A stretch of DNA of 33,320 nucleotides. It comes from an uncultured Planctomycetia bacterium (GTDB lineage: Bacteria > Planctomycetota > Phycisphaerae > Phycisphaerales > SM1A02). Made by a program: the position numbers and the translations under genes. The number at the start of each line of letters is the position of its first letter. Position 1 is the first letter of the stretch. The notes beneath the pieces are model-generated. The model made no database searches and was not told where the DNA came from. It saw nothing but the letters and a program-made list of their open reading frames with translations. Of this stretch, positions 26,484 to 33,320 are shown piece after piece. Location: contig CALFOZ010000241.1 in assembly GCA_937919205.1 (NCBI GenBank), positions 1-33,320 on the forward strand, read 5' to 3'.

Positions 26484-27809
26484 ATGCCCATGCCTGAACA
26501 AAGCAATCATGTGGCTTGCAATTTTGCGGTTGGCGCACGCGTTCACCTTGGAAAAACCTTGGGATATTGCGCTTTGGCACTCCTATTCGCGTTCACGTCG
26601 TGTAAAAGCGCAAAACAAATCACCCTGGCTGAAACGCCAACTAGTTCCGATTCTAAAACTTTCACTCAAACGATTGTTCCGCCAAAAACAGACGTGGGCG
26701 GACAAGTGATTGCGGCATCCTCAAATGTGGACGCGATCGATACACAAAATTCCAACATGGAGCGAAGCACACTCGCAAAATCCGCGTCGCTGGAATGCGC
26801 GCGCAGATTTCATCGCGCTCAAGAACCAGTTGAGATTCGCGTGCTTGCGCCGTCAACCCACGGCAGGCTCACGATTGAAGTGCTTGACACCAAAGGCACA
26901 TCCCTGGGTGAACTTGGTGTGACGCCAGGCATTGTGGACATTCGCTCCATGATTCCAACAATGGATACTTTTTCCAAAGCCGTGTGGGTGCAACTTTTTG
27001 AGGATGCGAAACCCATCGGCGCGCCGATTGTTTTGGAACCGCTTCGCTCCGCGCCATCAGTGCGAACCATGCGTGGACTTCGCAAGGATTCCAACGAACC
27101 CTACACGCGCGTGGTTGGCTGGGGCGATCGATTGCTCAATCCCGCGGATCAAGAAGTGGTCGCGGCCTCGGCGCAATGGATCGCATCGGAGCCAATTGTT
27201 TTAAGCGGCTTTCGCACGGAAATGGATGTTGACGCAATTGTGATCACGGACGCCGGTCCAATTCGAATCGCATTGGCGCCAGACGCGGCGCCAACCACGG
27301 TGCGAAACTTTGTCACGCTTGCCGATCAAGGTTTTTACAACAACACTGTGTTTCATCGGATAGTTCCAATGAACCGCGAGGGTCAACCCTTTGTGGTGCA
27401 AGGCGGAGATCCAACCGGCACTGGCGACGGTGGACCAGGCTGGAACTTGGCGTTGGAACCAAGCGATTTGCCGCATGATTTAGGCGTGGTTGGAATGGCG
27501 CGGGGCGACGAACCACATTCAGCGGGCAGTCAATTTTATTTCGCGCTCTCGCGCGAAGGCACCGCCAAACTGGACAACCAATATTGCACATTCGGATTTG
27601 TTGTTTCGGGGCGTGATGCACTGCAAAAGATTGCCCAAGCGAATATCGCCGATGCGACCACGGGGCGCCCCACGAGCGCGCCGAAGATTCAATACGTTGA
27701 GATTGTTCCCGCGCCCGCGCGCGCGCGCGGAGAAAACAGGCGCGATCAACGCATCAGGCCTGAATTAATCAACCCCTTAATCACACCTGCTTCGCCGCAG
27801 ATGCGATAA
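26484..27809 (+). CDS. Probable lipoprotein with C-terminal cyclophilin-type prolyl isomerase domain
   Basis: Cyclophilins isomerise Xaa-Pro bonds. The 441 residues begin with a hydrophobic stretch ending FAFTSC (C40), a plausible though imperfect lipobox, then about 200 residues of unknown fold, and a cyclophilin domain (about 247-413) with FHRIVPMN, FVVQGGDPTGTGDGGPGWNL, and HSAGSQFYFALS. A basic, Arg-rich tail follows. Export of the protein suggests a folding role outside the cytoplasm. The ATG at 26484 is only 19 bases from the gatB start, so its promoter must overlap gatB. Its 3' end overlaps the next cyclophilin gene by 29 bases tail to tail. Confidence 0.88.
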   Translation: MPMPEQSNHVACNFAVGARVHLGKTLGYCALALLFAFTSCKSAKQITLAETPTSSDSKTFTQTIVPPKTDVGGQVIAASSNVDAIDTQNSNMERSTLAKSASLECARRFHRAQEPVEIRVLAPSTHGRLTIEVLDTKGTSLGELGVTPGIVDIRSMIPTMDTFSKAVWVQLFEDAKPIGAPIVLEPLRSAPSVRTMRGLRKDSNEPYTRVVGWGDRLLNPADQEVVAASAQWIASEPIVLSGFRTEMDVDAIVITDAGPIRIALAPDAAPTTVRNFVTLADQGFYNNTVFHRIVPMNREGQPFVVQGGDPTGTGDGGPGWNLALEPSDLPHDLGVVGMARGDEPHSAGSQFYFALSREGTAKLDNQYCTFGFVVSGRDALQKIAQANIADATTGRPTSAPKIQYVEIVPAPARARGENRRDQRIRPELINPLITPASPQMR

Positions 27810-28266
27810 CGCGCGACATGCTGATTGGTTTCAGTGGCCGACCCGAGCGCGGATCCACTTCCACAGCCGCGATCATGTGCACAACATCCATGCCCTTGAT
27901 GATTTGCCCAAACGCCGTGTATTGATTGTCCAAGTGCTGACATTGCTCGCGCGTAAGGCACACAAAAAATTGACTGCCGGCGCTATCAGGATGCGCGCTA
28001 CGAGCCATGCTGAGGGTTCCGGGCATATGTTTTTTCTTATTGAACTCGGCCTTCACTTGCCAACCCGGACCACCAGTTCCATCGCCTTTGGGGCAACCGC
28101 CTTGGATCATAAATCCGGCAATGACGCGGTGAAAAATAAGTCCGTCGTAAAAACCTTTCTTAACCAGCTTGAGAAAATTCTCGACGTGTCCAGGCGCCAC
28201 GTCGTTCCAAAGCTCAACTTCAATGTCGCCAAGGTCCGTACTCATGATCGCGGTTGGAAATGCCAT
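27781..28266 (-). CDS. Peptidyl-prolyl cis-trans isomerase, cyclophilin type
   Basis: This is a single-domain cyclophilin of 161 residues without signal peptide, so probably cytoplasmic. It shows FHRVIAGFMIQGG (catalytic Arg), GDGTGGPGWQVKAEFN, MARSAHPDSAGSQFFV and the Trp-less region HLDNQYTAFGQIIKGMDVV. The ATG at 28266 (MAFPTAIMSTDLG) is first; MSTDLG at 28245 is an alternative matching the family start closely. It converges on and overlaps the lipoprotein cyclophilin gene; the domains are similar but clearly diverged, so this is not a recent tandem copy. Confidence 0.92.
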   Translation of the reverse strand: MAFPTAIMSTDLGDIEVELWNDVAPGHVENFLKLVKKGFYDGLIFHRVIAGFMIQGGCPKGDGTGGPGWQVKAEFNKKKHMPGTLSMARSAHPDSAGSQFFVCLTREQCQHLDNQYTAFGQIIKGMDVVHMIAAVEVDPRSGRPLKPISMSRVIASAAKQV

Positions 28267-28323
28267 AGGCGTTTGAGGGTAGCAAGAGCAAGCGCGCGCA
28301 AATTGCCCGCGCTTGAATTACGT

Positions 28324-29517
28324 TTAACGCGTCAATAATTTGCCGGTGCGCAAGCCGCCAAATGAAGTTGGTAATAAATAGGAGCGCCCCTCAAACAAGC
28401 TGATTTCCCCTGAAATAATGCCGGAATTTAAACCGCCTGTAGCTTGGGCTTGCTTGGCCAGCGATTCGGTCAACGTGCACGGCAACAACTCAGCCTCGCG
28501 CTCACCCACTCGGCCGCGACTGGATTCAAACACAAATCTCCACACGCCATTCACGGGATCGCGCAGTACGGTGCCCAATCGATCATGCAGACGCCTGCCA
28601 GGTTGCAACCATTTCATTTCATTGGGCGCGCCTGGATTCAGAGCGGGCAACCGCGCGGCGTCCATGGAGCGTTGCACATCCCCCACGCGCGCCACAAGTT
28701 CCTGCTCAATATCTTGCGCGGAAATGCCGCCGATCATTTTTTGTTTTTGATTTTGCTCCATCGCCACCGCCTCGGAGGAAAGTGGCGAGGCGATTGAAAG
28801 AAATGCTCGGCGCACTAGGGCGATAGTTTGATCTTTGTTGGCTTGCTTGGATAACTGAGAGTTGCTTTGCGCCAACGCCTCGGCTTCGATGGAGCCATAC
28901 CACGCACCGGGCGGGGCAAAGATTGGCCTAGATTGGCGCGCTGGAAATTCGCTGATGGTGGTGGCAAAAAGCGGCATTACAAAATTCTCGCCGTGATATA
29001 GCGTGACGCGACCGGTGATTAAAAATTTGGAGATTGTCCCCGATGCCGCCAATGCGTGATTGCGAATCATGTCCGCCAATGTGATGGATGGAAGAAGTTG
29101 AACCACACGATCAGGTTCGCCCAGGAATGAATCCTGAAACCGAAAAACCCAACCACGGTCGCCTTCACTTGGCTCTAATGATCCAGGGACTTGTGTTAGG
29201 AACGCGCCTTCGGGCAACAATGGTGGACGCTCCATAATTTTTAATGTGCTTGATGGCGGCACAACAAGTGGCGAGGCGACTGATGGCGGCACAACGAGTG
29301 GCGAGGCGACTGGTGGTGACGCGACGGGTTGCGGCACAACGATTGGCGACGCGATTGGTGGTGACGCGACTGGTGGCGAGGCGACTGGTGGCGAGGCGAC
29401 TGGTGGCGCCACGGTGGCGGGCTGTACGGTTTGCGCTTGAGCGAGGGGCATCCGGGCTTGCGAAAAAATCGCCGCTCCTAAAATGATTCCAAAAGATTTG
29501 CAAATTAAAGTGCTCAT
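28324..29517 (-). CDS. Exported protein with Pro-rich repeat and duplicated LLPEG-type module, function unknown
   Basis: I recognise no named domain. The 397 residues have a signal peptide (hydrophobic 9-19, Ala-rich cleavage region AQAQ near 29), a Pro/Val/Ala/Ser repeat (34-90), and two copies of one module: about 97-185 (RPPLLPEGAFL, GWVFRFQD, VVQLLPSITLADMI, FLITGRVTLYHGENFVMPLF) and about 302-386 (WLQPGRRLHD, VWRFVFES, EAELLPCTLTESL, GIISGEISLFEGRSYLLPTSF). Between them is a charged, probably helical linker. I recall similar modules in other Phycisphaerae proteins of unknown function. The order suggests a cell-envelope protein with OB-like or small beta modules, but that is inference. 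Confidence 0.78.
   Translation of the reverse strand: MSTLICKSFGIILGAAIFSQARMPLAQAQTVQPATVAPPVASPPVASPPVASPPIASPIVVPQPVASPPVASPLVVPPSVASPLVVPPSSTLKIMERPPLLPEGAFLTQVPGSLEPSEGDRGWVFRFQDSFLGEPDRVVQLLPSITLADMIRNHALAASGTISKFLITGRVTLYHGENFVMPLFATTISEFPARQSRPIFAPPGAWYGSIEAEALAQSNSQLSKQANKDQTIALVRRAFLSIASPLSSEAVAMEQNQKQKMIGGISAQDIEQELVARVGDVQRSMDAARLPALNPGAPNEMKWLQPGRRLHDRLGTVLRDPVNGVWRFVFESSRGRVGEREAELLPCTLTESLAKQAQATGGLNSGIISGEISLFEGRSYLLPTSFGGLRTGKLLTR
29248..29418 (-). repeat. Coding minisatellite (PPVAS repeats)
   Basis: Degenerate 15-base units (plus strand ggtggcgaggcgact and variants) encode PPVAS/SPPVA units, with VVPPSVASPL variants. The units stay in frame and form a stiff Pro-rich spacer between the signal peptide and the first module. 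Confidence 0.85.
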
Positions 29518-29558
29518 TGCGTTGACGCCAAAGGCGTTCGGTGCAAGGATACGGTCTC

Positions 29559-29632
29559 GGCCGAGTACCCAAGTGGCCTAAGGGAACGGATTGCAAATCC
29601 GTGATTCGTGGGTTCAAATCCCACCTCGGCCT
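29559..29632 (+). tRNA. tRNA-Cys (anticodon GCA)
   Basis: The acceptor arms GGCCGAG (29559-29565) and CTCGGCC (29625-29631) pair fully. The anticodon stem ACGGA/TCCGT encloses TTGCAAA, with GCA at 29593-29595. The T arm GTGGG-TTCAAAT-CCCAC is perfect. The discriminator base is T, as expected for tRNA-Cys. CCA is not encoded. Confidence 0.95.
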
Positions 29633-29653
29633 TTCACTGATTTCTAGCGAATT

Positions 29654-29677
29654 GCTTTGAATTACCGCATTCAAAGC
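29654..29677. terminator. Hairpin between tRNA-Cys and the pseudopilin gene
   Basis: GCTTTGAAT and ATTCAAAGC form a perfect 9-base stem with a 6-base loop, 21 bases after the tRNA. It lacks a T run on either strand. It could end either convergent transcript or help 3' processing. Confidence 0.4.
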
Positions 29678-29731
29678 CAACATGCTTGCGGCTGAAATGC
29701 CTCGCAAAAAAGCTTTTGCTCGGCCGGGAAA

Positions 29732-30709
29732 TCAATCCTTGTATGAAGGACCCAGTGGATCCCAAATCAAATCGACCCGATTGAAATCCACATTTTTTTG
29801 CTTGGAGGGCTCGCTTCCGCCCGCGGGAGTGCAGGCCACCAGATTCTCGTACCAGTCCACGTGTCCATCGCCATACAGAAAGTGCCCGCCATTTCTGTGC
29901 CGCGCGGAGAATCGTTGCCAATCACCACGATGGCGATTGAGCGTCTCGCCGTAATAGGGATGCCAAAGCGCTGGAGGTTTGCCATCTTTGGTTCCGGCGC
30001 CATCAAGTTCCGTAGGAGTTGAGCGCATCTCCATCAACACCACCGACAGTGCTGGCTTCTTCATTTGACTTAATCGCATGCGCCGAGCGTCGATCCAATC
30101 GGAAGTGACGGCTGTGGTTTTAGGATCGTATTTTTTCGCAGTGCTACGCTCGTCAGTGGAGGGAAGCAAGTCCATCTGTGCCTCGATGGTGTTGTTTAAA
30201 TTTGAGTTTGGCACGTAGCAAAAGAAAAACTTGGCCTTTGAATTTGGAACAGTCCAACCCGTGAACACGCTCTGACCGCTACTAAATCCCGTAGGAGTTT
30301 GCGCGGATGGATCAATAAAAATTGAACCGCCATTCGGCGGCACTGGAATCGCACCATCCAATGAAGCCATGTCCGCGTACGCCGGTTGATCCACATATGG
30401 CGGAACCACATTTGCCCACCACCGCTGGCGATCAGCCAAATTTCGCGGCATTTGATTGGCGTCTTTCTCGCCTTCCCATGCCAGCATGCCCTTGCGTTCA
30501 GTGGCGAAGTTGACAGACCCAACGCCCCATTGCTTCATGTTGCTTTGGCTCACCATTTCCTTGGCGCGCGTTCGCACATGGTTTACTGTTGGAATGAGTA
30601 AGCCCAACAGCAACGCAATGATGGCGACAACGAGCAACAATTCGACCAATGTAAATGCTGATTGTTGCCGAGCTGTTGGTGGATGTGCGATTGTGTGTTG
30701 CGTGCGCAT
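29732..30709 (-). CDS. Type II-secretion-like pseudopilin, DUF1559-like
   Basis: The 325 residues begin with a prepilin signal: a short leader, then A18|FTLVELLLVVAIIALLLGLL with Glu at mature position 5, the site read by prepilin peptidase. The Gly normally before the cut is Ala here. A globular part follows, ending in the H-x-G-G...DGH motif (HRNGGHFLYGDGHVDWYENL) typical of the large planctomycete DUF1559 family, whose members are abundant and of unknown function. The ATG overlaps the stop of the upstream dockerin protein by one base (TGATG), so translation is coupled. Confidence 0.9.
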   Translation of the reverse strand: MRTQHTIAHPPTARQQSAFTLVELLLVVAIIALLLGLLIPTVNHVRTRAKEMVSQSNMKQWGVGSVNFATERKGMLAWEGEKDANQMPRNLADRQRWWANVVPPYVDQPAYADMASLDGAIPVPPNGGSIFIDPSAQTPTGFSSGQSVFTGWTVPNSKAKFFFCYVPNSNLNNTIEAQMDLLPSTDERSTAKKYDPKTTAVTSDWIDARRMRLSQMKKPALSVVLMEMRSTPTELDGAGTKDGKPPALWHPYYGETLNRHRGDWQRFSARHRNGGHFLYGDGHVDWYENLVACTPAGGSEPSKQKNVDFNRVDLIWDPLGPSYKD

Positions 30710-32448
30710 CAGTTGAATGAACCTAGAAGTGCTCCAAGATCAGCCGAGTCGGTGGCACCGTCTTTATTTAAATCCGTGGGGCATGGTCCCGATTGCGGGC
30801 ACGGCCCAAACAATCCAAGCAATGTTCCAAGGTCGGCGCTGTCCACGCCTCCGCTTTGATCAAAATCCGCTGGATCCCAAACCCGACACACGCCTTCGCC
30901 CAACGCGGAGAAATTCTGCGAGATCACCGTTGCATCATCAGGACAATTCGCCCATTGATTCGGCGCGCCAAATGTGCTGAAGCGCGCGGTGTCATCAAAG
31001 TCGCTGACTTGCGAAATGTGAGTGGACGGATCTTCTTCTAGGCGGCACACATCGTCCGTGCCAACACTGCCAAGGAAATATCCAACCGAGCCTTCGCCAA
31101 ATGGACCCGCGACAATTGCGCCACTGGTGTTCTTGATGGATACCGCAAATTCGTCATTACTGGTAGAAAAGGAGCCAAAACTAGCGCCAATTTTGGTGCT
31201 GGTTGTTGCCGCAATAACAGATGAATCGTCACTCACGATATTTATCCAACGATCGCCGCTTGCAATGTCAACGGACAAATCCGTGTCCGCGCCACCATTG
31301 CTTGCGTTGTTCTCGATGAGTGTGATGATGGTGCCCGATGGAATGCAAGACAGTTGGCTTGATTGTCCAAATGTGATTGTTCCAGAAGTGCCGCCAACAA
31401 CAACTTGTTCCCAAGCCAATGTCCAGCCGCGAAGATCTAGGCAATCAATCACCACCACAAACTCCATCCAGTTGCCGCCGTTGCCAAGCACGCGGCCAAA
31501 GTGCGTGTCCGCGGATGCGCCTCCATCGGCGTCCACTTCAAGGGTGCCGCCGTTTAAATATCCGGCGGACGTCACCGCGTTGTACTCATTTAAAAACATT
31601 GGCGTGCATGAGGCGCATTCGGCAAGCGCCGGCGCGCGCAATGTGGCCAAATCCTGATGCACTTTGCACGTGACAAAGATCGCATCCTTCCAAGAATTAG
31701 GTGAACCAAATGAGGAGTTGTCGCCATCGTCATACGAGGCGTTGGTGATGTCGGCGGTGGGTTGCGCTTCGAGCTTGCCAATCTCTGTGCTACTTACGCC
31801 ACTACCTCCCCAGATGGGTCCGCCTTCGCCGCAGGCCGGAGTAACCACTGTGTTGGAGGCGTCGCGGATTTCCATCAACCAAGCGTTGTTTCCTGTGCTG
31901 AAATTGCCGGGAACATCAAGGGTTTTGTTGGTGGTCGTTGTGAAGTAGGTCGGATTATTAAACGTGTGGGCGTTGATCCACCAATCACCGTTGCATGGAT
32001 CAAATGTGAAGTCATCGTTCTTGGCGCCGGCGGTGTTGGACGCGTCAAACTCGCAGACTGTGATGATTGTTCCCGCGCGCAAATCGCTCCAAGCGGCGTT
32101 GTTGGAGAACGTGATAATTCCTTGCTCAACCAAGCCGTTGCCATACCAAAGATCTGTTCCGTTGGTGGCCGTATTCAAGCTTTCGGCCCAGAGCAATTTC
32201 CAGCCGCGGACATCGAGATGATCTTGCGTGACAATCAATTCAATCCAGTTGCCGCCATTGCCAAGCACGCGACCAAAATATGAATCAACACCCTTGTCCG
32301 GATCACCAATCACTTCCGTGAGATACTTGGTGGAGCCAACCCCGTTGTACTCGTTCATAATCAGCCCCCCCGCAATCACTTGACTTGCAAACATTGCCGA
32401 CAAAGACAGGGCGATTACATTGTCGAACGACTTCTTTACGTCTTGCAT
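30709..32448 (-). CDS. Secreted two-repeat LTD-like protein with C-terminal dockerin-like domain
   Basis: The 579 residues have a signal peptide (hydrophobic 11-26, cut near VIAG), two copies of a ~220-residue domain (28-254 and 284-500) sharing NEYN, FGRVLGNGGNW, DLRGW and SGTIIT-type blocks, and a dockerin-like pair of Ca-binding loops (DFDQSGGVDSADLG 528-541 and DLNKDGATDSADLG 559-572). The repeats resemble lamin-tail (LTD) domains in their NE...W(I/M)E...L(D)RGW pattern; this is a moderate call. Dockerin-like ends in this phylum are thought to mark secreted proteins rather than cellulosomes. A promoter and an AAAGGA ribosome site precede it; it is followed at once by the pseudopilin. Confidence 0.85.
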   Translation of the reverse strand: MQDVKKSFDNVIALSLSAMFASQVIAGGLIMNEYNGVGSTKYLTEVIGDPDKGVDSYFGRVLGNGGNWIELIVTQDHLDVRGWKLLWAESLNTATNGTDLWYGNGLVEQGIITFSNNAAWSDLRAGTIITVCEFDASNTAGAKNDDFTFDPCNGDWWINAHTFNNPTYFTTTTNKTLDVPGNFSTGNNAWLMEIRDASNTVVTPACGEGGPIWGGSGVSSTEIGKLEAQPTADITNASYDDGDNSSFGSPNSWKDAIFVTCKVHQDLATLRAPALAECASCTPMFLNEYNAVTSAGYLNGGTLEVDADGGASADTHFGRVLGNGGNWMEFVVVIDCLDLRGWTLAWEQVVVGGTSGTITFGQSSQLSCIPSGTIITLIENNASNGGADTDLSVDIASGDRWINIVSDDSSVIAATTSTKIGASFGSFSTSNDEFAVSIKNTSGAIVAGPFGEGSVGYFLGSVGTDDVCRLEEDPSTHISQVSDFDDTARFSTFGAPNQWANCPDDATVISQNFSALGEGVCRVWDPADFDQSGGVDSADLGTLLGLFGPCPQSGPCPTDLNKDGATDSADLGALLGSFN

Positions 32449-32478
32449 GTTGTTTCCTTTTGATGGCGATGAAATTCG

Positions 32479-32507
32479 TTTATAAACGTTGAATCATTGT
32501 GCATCAA
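32479..32507 (-). promoter_or_regulatory. Sigma70-like promoter for the LTD-dockerin/pseudopilin pair
   Basis: On the minus strand TTGATG (32507-32502), a 17-base spacer and TATAAA (32484-32479) are close to consensus. The -10 sits in a perfect 12-base palindrome CGTTTATAAACG (32477-32488), which might also bind a regulator. The start would be near 32471, with AAAGGA ahead of the ATG at 32448. Confidence 0.6.
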
Positions 32508-32603
32508 AAAACAACCCGTTCCATTTAGGTTTGGTCAGAAAAATATTTGTTTTGTATTTAGATATGGTTTAGGCGAATTGCGCGCCCAAGAAATAAGCGC
32601 CGC

Positions 32604-33320
32604 TTAGTTGAACGCGCCAAGCACCAAACCAACATCCGCTGAATCCACAACATTGTCGCCATTCAGGTCGGAGATGCAGGGAACGCCAACAATACAATCG
32701 CCGTAATCCGCAAGAACGTAGCCCAAATCACTGCTATTTACAGAACCATCGCCGCTGATATCGCCGAACACACCCGAACCAACAACTATGTCAAAGTTGA
32801 CCGTGATGTTGCGCGACGCCGCGCCCAGAATGTCCTCATCGCTGGTGCGCACAGTGGCGATTGCGGAGTAGGAGCCAGACGTCACGCCCGTTGTGTTAAA
32901 AGCAAAGCGAAGCGTTCGCATACCTGTGGTCAAGCCAGCGCCAAGACCGCTGGCAAGTGAAAGTCGGCTGGCCGCGGTGCCTGTGAATGACACGCTGTCA
33001 ATATCCAACTTGGCTTGACTGCTGTCGTACAAATAATTGCGCACCCCCGCGTCTACGGTGACTGAACCAAGATTTGGTTGCGTGTCCATGAGCAACGTGA
33101 CGCTGTCCACATCCGCCACTGAGTCCAATGTTGGATTGCTTGAGCGAATCACTTGCGCGGAAACAGGCAGGGCAATGGACGGAGTCTCAACGCCCTCATT
33201 GCTACTGGTGACATTCACGCTACCCGTGGCTGTTCCAACAACTGAAGTATTCAGCGTGACAAATTTACTGATTGAGCTTGGCGACAAGGGACCAGTTCCA
33301 GAGGCGGTTCCACTGACACT
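32604..33320 (-). CDS. Secreted repeat protein with C-terminal dockerin-like domain, partial (5' end beyond right edge)
   Basis: The frame is open to the window edge, so the 238 visible residues are the C-terminal part. The first part has Ser/Thr/Val-rich, Ig-like beta repeats (SVSGTASGTGPLSPSSI, TSVVGTATGSVNVTSS) of the kind found in choice-of-anchor or adhesin-type extracellular proteins. The end carries two Ca-binding loops (DISGDGSVNSSDLG and DLNGDNVVDSADVG) followed by LVLGAFN, the same ending as the neighbouring dockerin protein. The 155 bases between the two genes contain the next gene's promoter. The function is unknown; surface location is likely. Confidence 0.82.
   Translation of the reverse strand, partial: SVSGTASGTGPLSPSSISKFVTLNTSVVGTATGSVNVTSSNEGVETPSIALPVSAQVIRSSNPTLDSVADVDSVTLLMDTQPNLGSVTVDAGVRNYLYDSSQAKLDIDSVSFTGTAASRLSLASGLGAGLTTGMRTLRFAFNTTGVTSGSYSAIATVRTSDEDILGAASRNITVNFDIVVGSGVFGDISGDGSVNSSDLGYVLADYGDCIVGVPCISDLNGDNVVDSADVGLVLGAFN

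Noticed and set aside
26465-26506. Longer gatB start at 26506
   Set aside because: It would overlap the divergent cyclophilin gene and add residues not seen in the family.
29248-29418. CRISPR-like repeat array
   Set aside because: The units are 15 bases, adjoining and in frame within a coding region, without unique spacers.
30873-32448. Cellulosome component
   Set aside because: Dockerin-like ends are common in this phylum on non-cellulosomal secreted proteins, and no carbohydrate-active domain or cohesin is visible.

Overview
The window looks like a chromosomal segment of a planctomycete, most probably of the Phycisphaerae/Phycisphaerales type. The evidence is: secreted proteins ending in paired dockerin-like Ca-binding loops (DLNKDGATDSADLG type), a DUF1559-like pseudopilin, a PEP-CTERM-like surface protein, a TatC with a long extra loop, and an alternative complex III (ACIII) operon fused to a caa3 oxidase operon. 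This assignment is inference from gene families; no marker gene such as rRNA is present.

Positions 1-13051 (minus strand) hold one tight operon transcribed leftwards: actA-actB-actC-actD-actE-actF, a small unnamed membrane protein, a SCO copper chaperone, then ctaC, ctaD and ctaE (subunits II, I and III; ctaE runs off the left edge). Five junctions are 4-base ATGA-type overlaps. Together the genes encode a quinol:cytochrome c oxidoreductase of the ACIII type and an A2-type caa3 terminal oxidase, that is, quinol oxidation through to oxygen reduction. A good sigma70-like promoter and a TGTGA-N6-TCACA box lie in the ~500 base divergent region in front of actA.

Positions 13561-15944 (plus) hold tatD-tatC-tadA. 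Positions 16139-17428 hold an exported PEP-CTERM-like protein. Positions 17449-19965 (minus) hold truD, a HAD hydrolase and a DUF151 nuclease-family gene. Positions 20098-24145 (plus) hold metK, an RsmB-type rRNA methyltransferase, a PtsN-like EIIA protein and a DnaJ-family chaperone. Positions 24311-26464 (minus) hold hpt and gatB. Two cyclophilins converge at 26484-28266 with overlapping ends.

Positions 28324-33320 are accessory and surface oriented: an exported Pro-rich protein with a duplicated module of unknown function, a tRNA-Cys(GCA), a pseudopilin translationally coupled to a two-repeat LTD-like dockerin protein with a clear promoter, and the 3' part of a further dockerin-ended protein. 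I see no rRNA, IS element, prophage or CRISPR array. The least explained parts are the small ACIII-linked membrane protein, the Cys- and His-rich tandem repeats added to respiratory subunits, the duplicated LLPEG module protein and the dockerin/pseudopilin pair.
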